From the NCBI GenBank assembly GCA_900708905.1, contig CAADRB010000022.1, forward strand, positions 1,451,895 to 1,515,894: DNA of 64,000 bases. Reading direction: 5' to 3'. The translations under genes and the position numbers were made by a program. Source of the DNA: Hymenolepis diminuta (taxonomy: Eukaryota; Platyhelminthes; Cestoda; Cyclophyllidea; Hymenolepididae). Shown here one piece after another: positions 13,711-25,208 of the stretch. Position 1 is the first letter of the stretch, and each line of letters starts with the position of its first letter. The notes below the pieces were generated by a model that worked only from the letters and a program-made list of their open reading frames with translations, was not told where the DNA came from and made no database searches.

Positions 13711-16429
13711 TTTGTGAGATCGCATTAATGTGCAGGTCATGTGACACTAAATACATTCATCCCGTTAACAAATCATTTTAAATTTCATTGTAAAATAATA
13801 TAGATTTTAAATTTCGTCCCCAAATTTCGCAATTCTACAGACTAATGCAACTATCAAGTTAAACAAATGTACTATTTTTTAGCCATTAATCTAGCTTTCA
13901 TTAGGAATTCCGGAAAAAAATTCTCAAAAAATGTGCCACAATTTACTTTGGATTTCATATGCGTACTCTCATTGGTTAATAATTCATTTCAAAGTATCTA
14001 ATCGAAGGTTAAGTTTTCGGACCAGTTAGAGCCGTAAATAAGCATCTCTAAAGTAATCCCTACGCCTGCAAGATTTGATTATTTATTTAGCAATTTTCTT
14101 TAAAAGTTAGAAATATGTTTTTAAATTATCTTCTCTAATAACCTTCTTAATTGTCGTGAGAACCGTATACAGGATTAAGCGCTGCTATCACCAATAAGGT
14201 GAATAATTTATGACTGTTATTTACTTAATTTGAATATATAATCTCGGCATATCATTTGTGTTTTACTGAACTTTTAAAAAAATATTAAAATACTAAGATA
14301 CTTTAATTGAAAGAAGAACAAGATTCATTTAAAATCAATTTTATGAATAAGGACAAATTTCTTATGTGGTAGCCTTTTTTGAAAGCTCGAAAATTCTCAA
14401 ATCATTCATTTACTCAAATGCTCTAATACCACAGGCTAGAAGGTTAGCCATAAAATGTAACTTGTATATCAAGAGTGACCTTAGAAGCAATCTTATAAAT
14501 AAAAAAATCCTTAAAGATCAGGAAATTCGGAATGATCATCGTTTTGCAACTAACTATTCGAATAAAAGTTTGTAAAATCAGAGGATCAATTTTACTGAAT
14601 TGCCCAGTTATATGCAGTATTTGCCGATATTTTGGGTTTCCCAGCGAGTGGAAAATAATAATTCAGGTGCCTTTTCAAATTAAAATGTAGACTTTAAATA
14701 GTTATCGATCTAAAATGTACGATATGTTCTTAATTTTGATGAAGTATTTTAAAACCGAGAACAGTGAAATAGTGTAATTTGGAGAAAAATCATTTTAGCA
14801 GATATCAATATTTTAGTATTTTGGCTGCTATATGAGAATTTTCGAAACGACTTCTTCGATCTCCAGGTTAACCAAATGGTAAATAGGTTTATTGAGGAAG
14901 GTAAATTTGAAAGAGAAATTGTTTTTTGGCTCATGAATATCAGGAAAACTCTCAACTATGAATTGCACAATTCTGATAATAGACTGTCGTCCTTTCAGTA
15001 GACCACTGCCTGAATTGAGGTTCAGGTAATGCAAGACATGTAATTTAATCTTAAAGATTTCGATGCTCAAATTGCAAACCTATTGTGTCTCCCTTTTAAA
15101 ACAAACACAAGTCCATTGACATGTCCCCACGAGATCGAACGAGCAATGCGCCGTTGAAGAGTTTTTTGAAATAGATGCTTATTTACTCTAATAATTTTTC
15201 AAATTTACACAGCAATATCTTTTAGACTTATTCCTAAGAATTACTGTAACCGTAAAAATGATAATACTGCCAAGGAGAAATGGTATTAAAAGTTATTTTA
15301 AGAAAGCGATAAGAACAACCAAAACTGACGAAAATTTTACTTAGTTTAGAAAATAAGATTATTAACTTACATAGGTTTTAACTCGTTTAAAAGAATAGAT
15401 ATCTTCAGAAATCAGTATTAAAAGAATAGTAATTCTGTAATAAAGCTTTATGAGGACAATTTAACCATCTACCATTCTTTACAGAAACAGTAAAAATATT
15501 GTCTTAAACGAAAAGACAAATCAGGAAGGACAATCAAGTCATTTTTTCATTTTCCACATTCTAGCTTTATATACTAAGAGAAGTCTCTTTTGATTGGATA
15601 ACCCCTTGGTTTTGCTAACAATATCTAACATGAATATTTAAACAGTGACAATTTGGTTTATTAAAGTTCCCTCTTGGTAAAACATAATTAGTTTCATATA
15701 AAAAAGAGATTGGAAAGACATAGATAATAAAGTCAGTAAAACTGAAGAAGTCTATACAATTCTAGTATTTCCTCCATGTTTGCTAAGGGCAGGGTTTAAT
15801 GACAAGTTTATGGAATTGACGGTCGACCTATCGCTTCAGTTTCCCTTCTGAAAGCCAAGATTATATAAAATCAGTGAGACCTAATGGGAATTTCTAACAG
15901 CATAGCCCATTTGACTCCATTTATAATAAACTCTTGACATCGGTTTTGCCAGAAAGGTAGGCAGTAATAGAAATATACGAGTTTAAAGGAAGATGTGCCC
16001 AAAATAATCTTATCTGCCATAAATTAGATTTTTCGATCTCAAAATTTAAAAGTATGTGCTAAAAGCTTAAAAGTAAAACTGGACTAAGATATTACAGATT
16101 TGTTTATTTAGTTGTGAACAGTACGTCACTAATGTGATCAATTATTTTCTACTGATCCAAAATTAGTAGACATATATAATATCAAATTATTATTTTATAA
16201 TTAGATTAGAAGTTTTATTATCCTCAGTAATGCAAACAAATTTAAAAATTTCAATTGTGGAAAGTGGTTGATATCGAATAAAAATAAGGTCAAAAAGTGG
16301 ATGATGAAGTGGAGGGGATCAAAATTGCCTAGTTCTACTATATATGAGTCATGCCGAAATTCATTTCAAAATTCATAATTTTTGAACCAAAATACGTCAT
16401 GGAACCATTATGGTTAATATGATATTTCC
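13711..16429. other. Intergenic, nothing recognised
   Basis: Short AT-rich frames only (for example overlapping minus-strand frames at 14749-15070 and a 69-codon plus frame at 14366). None has splice, start or family support. Confidence 0.5.
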
Positions 16430-16660
16430 TCGCATTGGATGAATAGGTATCCTTCGACGTCTATTATGAGAAAACGTTGCTGGCTCTCAAAAGGGGTGGG
16501 TTTATTGTGGTGACATGACCGAACACGGAACTAAATCAAAAGATTAATATCTTTGAATATTAAAGACCCAATCTTATCCTCGAATCTGGGAGTCAGTTCG
16601 CGAAATCTGTGCATTAGGATGTTAAAGAGTTAACTATACCTAAACATATAATTTCATGTT
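16430..16660 (+). repeat. Dispersed repeat copy (catgaccaatcg family)
   Basis: Aligns by eye with 13.43-13.71 kb. Shared blocks are gtggtgacatgaccga, cggaactaaatcaaa, gaatctgggagtcagtt and the closing gttaactatacc. Confidence 0.45.
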
Positions 16661-18704
16661 TCATTCCATCCGTTTACTGTTTCTCTTATTTAGATACGTC
16701 AACATGACTGAAACTACAATTCTTTTTGCTCTGCCAGAGACATTAATAATCTTTTGATATTAAAAAAAGATTTTCTCCGACTGATTAATTTATTAGTGAA
16801 ACCAGCACCACAGGTTCGTGATCGGGCACCTGTTGTGAATAAGTTGCATTTAATCGCTTTTATTGATGCTTAGTACATTTGGTCAACTTCTCTCCTCTTG
16901 AATAGGGAATCCTTCAGTAAAATTTGACACCAGTATAACCTTTAAAAGGCATAATATGATCTGAAGACGTACGATCGAATAAAATATACTTCTGCCAACT
17001 ATGGAAACTCCTAGTTGACTTTTATGGCTAATCTAGAATTAGTCATATTTACTCCTATCTCTAACCATCAGAATGTTGTTAACCTCAATGCATTTTACTC
17101 CTATGCAGTAGGATAGCGTTTAAATTTCATACCTCTCTTCTTATTTACCGCTATTGAAATTGGTTTCTATTAACATTTTTGTATAATATTTAATTTACCT
17201 AACACTTTACCTATTTTTCAGTTCTGTATAGCTAGAAGATCTTTCAAAACGATTAAGCAAATGAAACAGGAGATTTCAGCACTATGTATTTCCCCGGTTT
17301 TTCATATAAATTAAACCATATAAGCCTATTAAAAACTATAGATGCTACTCTGATTTTCAAAACAAGAGTTGATTCTTTATTTAAATTTTTTTTCCAGTAA
17401 TTTGGTTCCATTACTGTCTGAATTAAATCAAGTGGTTCCAATAGAGTGGCTGAAAGAAATAAGACGTTTCTTGAATTAAGCTGTTTGTGTCAACTCTCGT
17501 GTCTACCAAAAACTTTCAATATTCGGTAAAGCATAATTTGAATTCGTCATCAGGAAGACTCCAGAATGCGACTCCTCTTGAAGCATTATTATTTATTTAC
17601 TTTTTATGGTTATCAAGAGATATTTACCTACTCTCTGCCATGTTTATTTTATTTTAGGGGGTAAATAGTCACCTTTTCCTTCCAAATCAACCTCAGAGCT
17701 GGAATAAAAGTATAAATCAAGTCGGTGATACTTGTTTTGGAGTATTTTATTTATATGAAGTCGGCTGTATTTTAGATTTCTTGGTAGAAATAGTTCACTA
17801 TAGTCTTTAGTGGATGTTATATAGAATGTTCCGGAAGATATATAACAATATTTCACACTAGAGTAGAAGTCTTATATTAATTGGGTAAGGGGTTAATGAC
17901 CTCAGAATGAAAGAGGTTGGCAGTATCTACAATAGACATGACAATTGAGGGGAGAATGTTCAATCAGTAAAGGCATCATTACGCCTTCGTGAACAAACGG
18001 ATTGAGTCATTGAGTATTGAAAAGTGCATTCTCCAAGTTCATACCCAAAAAAGGGAAAGGAACTTTGTGGAGGGACTACATATACTTCACTCTTTGACGA
18101 TTTCAGTACTGTGTCAGCAACCGAGCATCTTGCTGAAGAATTGGAAATAAGCTGATCTATCAATCTCAACGGCCGGTACGGACGTATTCGTTAGTACAAT
18201 AAGAAGCCTAAACTCCTGACACGCTTAACTGCACAATTTCACCCCGCAGAGGGAAAAAGGGGTATTGACTATTGCGACAAGATGGTCACTTTCTATATTT
18301 TCACTGCCCGCGATTACATACTCTAACAGATATTTATATCCTTTCGCAATAACTTGCTATATCTGTAAGACGTTTCATGAGGTTCCATGTTTTATTAAAA
18401 GATTTTGCACATTATGAAAAGATGGTTACTTCCTCCCTCCTTTTAACTTAATATTTCTCCTTCAAGCTTTCCCACTCTTACAAATCTTTATGTTTTTTGG
18501 TAAAATTTTCCTATTAAATACCTATCTAGACCAAGCTCCCTACAAAAAATTCAATAAGCGCTTACCTATCATAACTATTTCTTTGTTTTATATGCATCAT
18601 TAATGATTCTCAATTAGGGAAGCATTTGCCAACTGTCATCTGGGTAGAGAGTCTCTCTAGTGAGAGACCGAATCCCACCTCCGTCTATATTAGCCAGAGG
18701 TAAC
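16661..18704. other. Intergenic, nothing recognised
   Basis: Small minus-strand frames at 17253, 17644 and 17960 are 62-70 codons with no motif or splice logic. Confidence 0.5.
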
Positions 18705-18810
18705 CTGAGTGTTTGGCCACTCCACTCACTGGATGTCCACCGATGGGAATCGAGCCTGTGGCCTCTACAGGGCAGACGGGCATGGTAAATAAAGTGCCAC
18801 CGACGCATAC
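18705..18810 (-). repeat. tRNA-derived SINE-like fragment, GC-richer island
   Basis: The reverse complement carries TGGCACTTTATTTACCATGC (A-box-like start) and CAGGCTCGATTCCC (B-box-like, close to GGTTCGANNCC), with spacing close to that of a tRNA gene. G+C is clearly higher than the flanks. Shared words with 8.7 kb (TGGCAC, GTCTG, ATCGGT) point to one SINE family. Open frames on both strands here are by-products of the higher G+C. Confidence 0.45.
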
Positions 18811-19892
18811 TATGTTCACCATTAATTTATCATTCTACATACGCGTCTCGTTTTCATTTGCCTATGAGCCCTCCTTTGTGTGGTCGTTTTCTTTTTATAA
18901 GGAACTTTGATATACCTCGACAATTACATTGATTGTATTATAAAAGGTCTTTAAATACCACCTCTTCCCCAATTTTAGACACCAAGCACGCTCACACCTG
19001 ATTTGAAAACCTAACCCAAGCCATTGTAATTTATCCAAGTAATTTCAACATAGGCTATTTTTTATTAATTTTAATTTTTGAGGTTGGCAGCGTTTTCGAT
19101 ATCCTAGAGGTGACCATTCGAATAAAGTGCTTACTACTCCCAGTACTTCCATTGCGGTTATTCATACATTCATCTAGAGTTTTGAAGAATTTACATATTA
19201 TTTTCAGAAAGACAGTTTGCAGAGTTTACCACTAGGTCATCAGTTTGATAATAATAGGTTTAGAGGTCAATGACCTTAGAATCAGAGTTGTAATTATTGC
19301 AAAGCAAAAAAATGAATCTACTTTCTTAATTTGCATAAATTATAGCAATGAGTCATCCTCAAAAGTTCATTCGGTTCAAGGAATTATATGAAGGATTAGA
19401 AAGCATCGGTCATCCTAGAATTTCAACCTAACGTTCTTTTATAAATTCCCTATTTAAAAAAAACATTATTGAATACTGATCCTATCGAAAATTGTACTAA
19501 TCGCTTATTTTCAGGAACCGATTTTTACTAATTAAGATGTTTCCGACATCCAATTACTAACGATCAAAAGACCATGGTCAATAAAGCAAGATCAATATCA
19601 CAGTCCAAAAGCTCAATACGGAGTAAAAGGTGTAATCTCACAAAAAAATATCCATTTAGTTGTGTCCAAAGTGTCTGTAACGTTAAAGGATTACAAATTG
19701 AAACACTTATAATGCGTGGACTTTGTCGGATTGCCCTTTGAAAGTTGTTGAGATGAGTGTTTAATTCTAAAATAATTATAAAAAAACACATTAACTACTA
19801 ACTACTTTCAGCATTCCACTTAACATTCAACAAATTATTATCAACCATAAAATAAATTATTACTCACCTACTTAAAATTTAAGTATGTTGCA
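18811..19892. other. Intergenic or possible 3' exon space
   Basis: No clear gene. A minus-strand open stretch at 19564-19791 follows acceptor-like sites (ataattattttag, and an internal gttacag at which a phase-0 join is open to the stop). It could be a 3' exon of the gene at 19933-20481, but the reading is not convincing. Confidence 0.35.
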
Positions 19893-19898
19893 TTTATT
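19893..19898 (-). promoter_or_regulatory. Poly(A) signal AATAAA
   Basis: Minus-strand AATAAA 35 nt beyond the stop at 19933. It supports reading the upstream gene as a single exon. Confidence 0.4.
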
Positions 19899-19932
19899 TT
19901 GCAAAAGTTACTTAATAGGAACATCATGCGCT

Positions 19933-20481
19933 TTAAAGACGACAAATGATGAAATGACTTACTGGTAATTTTTCATCTAATGGGAATCGAGTTTTTGGTG
20001 ACGGCTGCTCAACAGATCCTGAAGTTATATCTTTACTCAAGGAGGCGAGTTGGTTTGTAGCATTTTCTTTCCCAGAATTAACTCCTATTAAACTGGAATT
20101 AGAAATATCCCTCTTCGTATTATCTTCTGTTAGTGGGTTTGGAGGTTTTTCCACTTGAAAATTCAGATGTTGTGATATTAAATCAGGCTTTTGAATCGAA
20201 CTAGACCTCCTGGTCTGATTATTCTGAAAGTCAAGGGAAAATGATTGGGTATTAGGTTTCCGACAAGTAAAATCCAAACGCTTTACAGCACTGGGTTTTA
20301 TAGATTCCTTGGAGTGAACGTATCGAGGACCAAGTAGATAGAAGGAGGGGACATACGTTTTGGAAGGGTCTAGCTCCACCCAGGTTGATTTATCACCATA
20401 TTTCTGGCAGAAATTTTTAAAATTTTGATCGCAGATTTTTTGTAGCTCTTCTTCACAGGAAAGCCTTGACGGTGTATCCAT
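19933..20481 (-). CDS. Unrecognised protein, 182 aa (or first exon of a longer gene)
   Basis: The frame starts at a true ATG (MDTPSRLSCEEEL) and runs 182 residues. Residues 1-70 look folded and acidic to mixed, with several aromatics (FKNFCQKYG, YVPSFYLLGPRYVH). The rest is Ser/Asn/Pro/Lys-rich and probably disordered, with NQTRRSSS and PSPKTRFP resembling phosphorylation sites. Two models fit. Either it ends at the TAG/TAA at 19933, with AATAAA 35 nt later, or it splices at a perfect GTAAGT donor just after residue 173 (exon 19963-20481, phase 0) to an exon I could not place. I recognise no family. The layout resembles a small regulatory or scaffold protein, but that is only an impression. 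Confidence 0.6.
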   Translation of the reverse strand: MDTPSRLSCEEELQKICDQNFKNFCQKYGDKSTWVELDPSKTYVPSFYLLGPRYVHSKESIKPSAVKRLDFTCRKPNTQSFSLDFQNNQTRRSSSIQKPDLISQHLNFQVEKPPNPLTEDNTKRDISNSSLIGVNSGKENATNQLASLSKDITSGSVEQPSPKTRFPLDEKLPVSHFIICRL

Positions 20482-22572
20482 TTCATTTATTCTGGTTCCA
20501 GATTTGTTTAATTATTTCCAAAACCCTCCTAACACGCAATTATATGAGTCCTTTACTTTTACTGGACAATTACATGACCGTAGGATATGGTCATTGACCA
20601 ATAAATTTTTGCGGTTGATAATGTTCTTGTTGGAGCGTATTTTACAGATGACTGTAATAGCATTTAAAGTTAAACTTGGATTAATTTGTTGTGTGCCTTA
20701 TTTTTACCACTCAATGAAAAACAGGAATTAGTGTTAAACCTCATCAAATAATTTTAGGTAACGTAGAAAATAATGACTAACGAGAAAATTAGGTCTTCCC
20801 TGTTAATTCACATCCATTTAACCTACTGGAACAAAGGATCCCATCATAAATATGAATTAGACAAGGGACTGTATGGTTTTCAGTTTAGCATTCAATAAGG
20901 AGAAGGTAAAGATAAATTTGGAGATTTCGGGCTGAGATAATGACTTTGCTAGAGAATCGAGTTTTGATAGATACATGTTTAGCTTGAAGAAAATCCGTGA
21001 TTTTAGAGACTCAATAGCATTCCATTCTGTTTGAGTTTAGCTTTGAATGTCAGTGACTGTTAGTTGCACTCGACTTTGAGTTTCAATATTGAAGGTTTGC
21101 TTACAATCCCGCATTTAAAATTCGTCTGCTATTAGAAGATAACGCACGTTGGAAACTGACCAGATTTAAATAAATGGGAGTGGCGCCATCTTCATATTTA
21201 AATTTATAGTTTATTAAACTTAATTTATATCAAGGGTCAAGGAAAGATGAGACTAAACCACAAAGATCCTATACTTCAGCTAATGGAGATATTAAGCTCT
21301 CAAGAATGGCTGTTAACCATGGTGCAAAACTAAGAAGATAATTAGACTGGGGTTCTCAGGTTGAGATAACTTCTTAATAATTAATTTTTAACCGGTATAG
21401 CTAGTTCTGATATTGATCTTCTTATCAGGCACAGTCCTCAATTGTGCGATTTAAAATATGCTTTGTTTTCACCTTGAAATTGTGCTAATATGTTTTGTTA
21501 ATAAATTATTTTTACTTTTAAGTATGAAATAATAAGAGTTGATTTATCTAAGAAAGTTTATATTTTACATCAGGGGAAGCAGACCCTAAATTTTAACATC
21601 GTGATTTGGAGAGGAGGTTGGAGAAATTGGTTCCGGGGATTTTTTAATTCTTATCTGCTCATTACTCTGTCAAGTTTAAAGAGCATTTGTAGAGATTGTA
21701 TTGCTAGTTCGGGCATTTGGTAAGCTTAGTCTTTTAAATAATATCACCTCTAAAGTCCCATGGAAAAAGAATACTTTTAAAATTAAAGAATAAATTCTGT
21801 TATTTGACGATTTGAGTCGTTTTGTATTTTCGAAGACCTTAAGCACCGGAAAATGGACACTGCATTATCCTTATGAAGCACTGTTCTTGTCAGTTATGCA
21901 AAACCAATGGTTTCTATTGATAATCTAGCTCATATTAACGTGAGATGAGGTTTTGCAATTTCAAAGACGGAAATTGAAGTTTCTGAATAATTCAGCCGGT
22001 CACATCTTGACTACTTAATTAATTCATGTTAGCCGTAACTGGGAAGTTTAAAATATTTTTTTGGTGAAAATCAAATTTATCTTCAATCTAAATTGTAATA
22101 TAGAGGTGCAAAATGCAGTTTGAAAATCGTCTTTTTCGTGTGCAAAGGTGGTGACGGACTATTACTAAATTGCACGCTCAGATCGATGCTACGACAGACA
22201 AGTACTGTTATTATAAACTCAAGGTGATAGCTTGAGTCAAGTAGCTACAAGAGAAATGATAACATGAAATGCGAATTTCAAATATATCTTCAAATTTTGT
22301 GTTTATTTCATTCAAAACCGATTTATTATTACCCATAGCAATACAAAATTTGGGCAGATTTTAATCTTAAAATGGCATTCAAACAAGCGAATCATCCGGT
22401 AGGAAATGAGGCAGAGTGCCGAATAGGATTACATAACAAAGTAAAAATATCGAAATTCTGTCTTTCTTATAATTTCAGAAGCTTTGATTTATCCAAGTTT
22501 TCATAGGGGTATGGGTCACATCTGCATATCAGATGGTCATATGTCGAAATTCATCGGTCATTTGAAAATCTT
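20482..22572. other. Intergenic, nothing recognised
   Basis: About 2.1 kb between two minus-strand genes. Only short frames are present. This stretch should contain the promoter of the 20481 gene, but no TATA or initiator stands out. Confidence 0.5.
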
Positions 22573-22825
22573 TTATATCTTTACAACTTCGAAATATCCA
22601 CTAGCATACTCGACGTCTGATTTCGAAAAGTCATCGATTGTTTGGTCAATTTTGTCTTGGTCAGTTTTTTCCTGTTTCAGCATATTCCCTACTAGAGCAG
22701 CAGGTAGCAAAATTTTTTCGCTTTTGACGTATGATAAATCCACATTGGTCATGGATTTTTTCCCCCTCAAAAATTAAATATAAGGTCAGGACCAGGACCT
22801 TATAAATCTGCGCTTACTGATCCAT
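22573..22825 (-). CDS. Candidate small two-exon protein, 66 aa
   Basis: Exon 1 is 22818-22825 (ATGGATCA, then donor GTAAGC). A 52-nt intron follows, with acceptor tttttgag. Exon 2 is 22573-22765 and ends in TAA. The join is in frame and gives exactly 66 residues: start MDQGKKSMTN, a hydrophobic centre (ILLPAALVGNML) and an acidic C-terminal half (DQTIDDFSKSDVEY..FEVVKI). There is no signal peptide or transmembrane helix, and I recognise no family. A second start at residue 8 (MTNVDL) would make it intronless. Composition is protein-like, with no Cys or Trp and balanced charge. The antisense frame on the plus strand is a shadow. A conventional poly(A) signal close to the stop was not seen, which lowers confidence. 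Confidence 0.4.
22779..22804. repeat. Hairpin within the 52-nt intron
   Basis: TATAAGGTC and GACCTTATA form a perfect 9-bp stem around the 8-nt loop AGGACCAG. The stem fills the middle of the predicted intron and would bring the splice sites together. Confidence 0.6.
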
Positions 22826-22929
22826 GATAATCAAATTTCTCCCACTTTATATGAAATTATACTTTACTACGCTAATAAAGTCATGTGAAGAAATACCTTC
22901 AGGCAAAATTTGAGGTTTTGAGAGGAAAA

Positions 22930-23021
22930 CGGGAAAAGTTAACTGCACCAAGTTCAACTACTGATGTTCATAAGTAGCATAATCAAACTTTTCCCGCCAC
23001 GGCGCTCCATAGCTACTTATG
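22930..23021. repeat. Two interleaved perfect inverted repeats (pseudoknot topology)
   Basis: Arm pair 1 is CGGGAAAAGTT at 22930-22940 with AACTTTTCCCG at 22986-22996 (11 bp). Arm pair 2 is CATAAGTAGC at 22969-22978 with GCTACTTATG at 23012-23021 (10 bp). The order 1-2-1'-2' cannot form two nested stems, only an H-type pseudoknot in RNA, or alternative hairpins or paired protein sites in DNA. Confidence 0.7.
22990..22997. promoter_or_regulatory. E2F-type consensus TTTCCCGC
   Basis: TTTCCCGC matches TTTSSCGC exactly. It lies in one arm of the inverted repeat, about 165 bp upstream of the candidate 66-residue gene on the minus strand. An 8-mer match alone is weak evidence. Confidence 0.25.
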
Positions 23022-23406
23022 CCCTCTAGGCCCTCCATTGTGGTATAATATGACTACAGCCGTTCAAACTAAGAAGAAGTCCAATAACTCAACGAAGGCT
23101 TGATAATCGCTTAGCAAGAAATTACAGCTCCCCTATATAACTTAGATGTAGGAAATATATAAACAACCAAGGTAGCCAATAAAAAGGCGATAAGAAGATT
23201 TATTTCCCGAGTTTGTGTATGGAAGAGCAATATTCGAATTCTGTTCACATACATTTTATGAATTCCACTCAGGCGTGGAAATGTGCGCCCAATTTTTCGT
23301 CCTTCCCATTTAGTTGAGACGAAAAAACAGTGGCTCTACTTAGTTTTATATTTAACTCGTAAATGTGACCACTTAAAACCGCTGATGAGAATACAGCACA
23401 TCAAAT

Positions 23407-25058
23407 CTAGTTGATACTTTTCTTACCATTAGAATTTGCTGTGGTCGCAGTATTAGTATAAATAGTAGCCTTAGAAGAAATCTGAGAGGGTAAAGAACAA
23501 ACAAGAGATGACGGATTGGGAACTGAGTTGTTGGGAAAGCCAAGGGGTAGTGGTATAGGGGGCAAATCGCTCCCCAAAATAGGATTCGCAATCAGTTGTA
23601 AAGCAGACTGATCCGAACTGGCTATTGCGGGGTTTTTAGGCTCGAAAAGCGTGGCACTTTGAAGCAAAAAATTTGCCGCTATACGCAGACAATTAGCAAT
23701 TATGCAAGACGGATCAGAAATAGCTGGAGACCAGGATTGATTTAACTGTTGTGATTCTGGAATCTGACTTGGTTGTGGGCCGAAATCGCTAATATTTAGC
23801 TAAAAGGATTAATTAAATGAGGAAATTTACCATCACTGGATCAGCAAGATTAGAACTGGGCTCGGAAATGTTTGGGATTTTCATAGATTCCAGCAGAGAC
23901 TTCAGAGAATTCAAATCACTAGGCGAACTATTCGTTTGAGGAATTTTTACAGGCGAGGGCATATTAAAAACAGATTGAGGATTTGATAACATCCTATTTG
24001 GAGTGCTTGAAATTAACAATGGCTTTGGGTTTGTCTCTCCTACTGAGCACGAACTCTGACATGGAGGGTATTTAAGGTAAATGAATCTCTTACCGATGCA
24101 CTTTCCGTTAAAGGTTTGCTCATTATAATCGGATTGAGAGTTATACCCATATTTTGCAAATTATTTAAAGGCTTTAGGGGCATCATTTCCTGCTTCCTTT
24201 CATTTGCAAGAGCTCGATGTGCCATAGATATGGCATTTGAATTGCTAGGAAAGCAGCTTCGATTTTGACCCACCATCGGTAAAGAAAGTTTCTCGAACTG
24301 TCCTGATTGTGGATTAAAGGAAATTGGTTTCGCCAATTTTCGCTCTTCAGCCTTTTTGAGATTTCGACGATAGAGTTTTAGCTGAGCGCGAATCTTTAGA
24401 CGAATTTGACGATCGTTGAAGGCTGGAAACTGCCGTTTACAAGCGGCTTCTAGCTGGGCTAAACGATGTCTAGGCTGTTGTATAATTGTTAGTCTACGAT
24501 CCAACAGTTCGTTTGCCAGTTGCTTGATGAAATACTAGAAGATTCATTCCTATAATTTGAGAAAAAAAACTTACATTTAGTGCCAAATCTTGGTCCGTTG
24601 GCTTCTTTTTGGGAATTTTACTCTTAGGAGTGTCATTTTGGTCTTTACTTTCTGCTGGAAAGGGTCTTTTACGGGATGTTCCAGTCTAAAAAGGATAAGA
24701 TAGAGCTTAAAATACGAAGCTTCAGATATCAGCACTGATAAAAAAGGCAATTAAATATCTTTATATTAATTTGCATATTCGAAAATCAAATTACATTTTT
24801 CAAATTTTCAACAAACTATAAATAGTGACTCACACTTAAATCAAGAGCAGTTGTTGATCGTTCTACTTTTTCTTGCTAGAAAATGCAAAAATGCGCATTT
24901 AAAATAATTCAATTTATTTATACAGTGTACAATATTTGTTAGATTTTGCTTACCAAAGGAGGTAATTTAGGAAGAGCAACAAATGCAGAAGATAAGTTTT
25001 CCTTTGTATCCAAACTCTCATTTAAATCTTTTGATTTAATTTCTTGCTTAACCGACAT
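23407..25058 (-). CDS. NOL4-family nuclear protein, multi-exon, 5' part uncertain
   Basis: The core exon (24094-24534) encodes FIKQ..LDRRL..QQPRHRL, then C-K-RQFP-F-DRQ and KIRAQLKLYRRNLKK. This lines up with the conserved NOL4/NOL4L block (LDR, QP, C.RQFPEF..R, R.RIRTYLKS.RR). NOL4 proteins are nuclear or nucleolar and poorly characterised. Exon 23831-24034 and exon 23427-23799 follow, all phase 0. The last has two endings: a GTAAGA donor after 23427, or a stop at 23407. They add Pro/Ser-rich low-complexity sequence and a short Ala/Leu segment (CLRIAANFLLQSATLF). Upstream lies a Lys-rich exon resembling a nuclear localisation signal (24575-24686, KSKIPKKKP) with a phase-0 donor, then 24834-24875 and 24954-25058 or beyond. 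The join between 24834-24875 and 24575-24686 does not keep frame with the best donor, so an exon is misplaced or missing. First visible in-frame ATG: 25058. Confidence 0.6.
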
Positions 25059-25208
25059 TGAAGTGATCTCCTGTTTGTGAAAGTTGCGATTTCTAGAAGA
25101 CGATTCACTGGCCAAGCTGCCACCCGTTCGTAAATATATGCTGCTAATTAGGTATACGTTAGCTTGGTCGTTAATTGCGTTAGCGTGCGTACGGATTGTC
25201 TTGTCCAA

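Noticed and set aside
15080..15170. Possible tRNA T-arm (gttcgatctcg on the minus strand)
   Set aside because: No A box or acceptor stem at the right spacing, and no cloverleaf.
18614..18910. Frames on both strands at 18.6-18.9 kb
   Set aside because: By-products of the G+C-richer SINE-like fragment.
22484..22777. 97-codon plus-strand frame
   Set aside because: Antisense shadow of the candidate 66-residue gene. It starts at a non-ATG codon and is Ser/Phe-rich with no motif.
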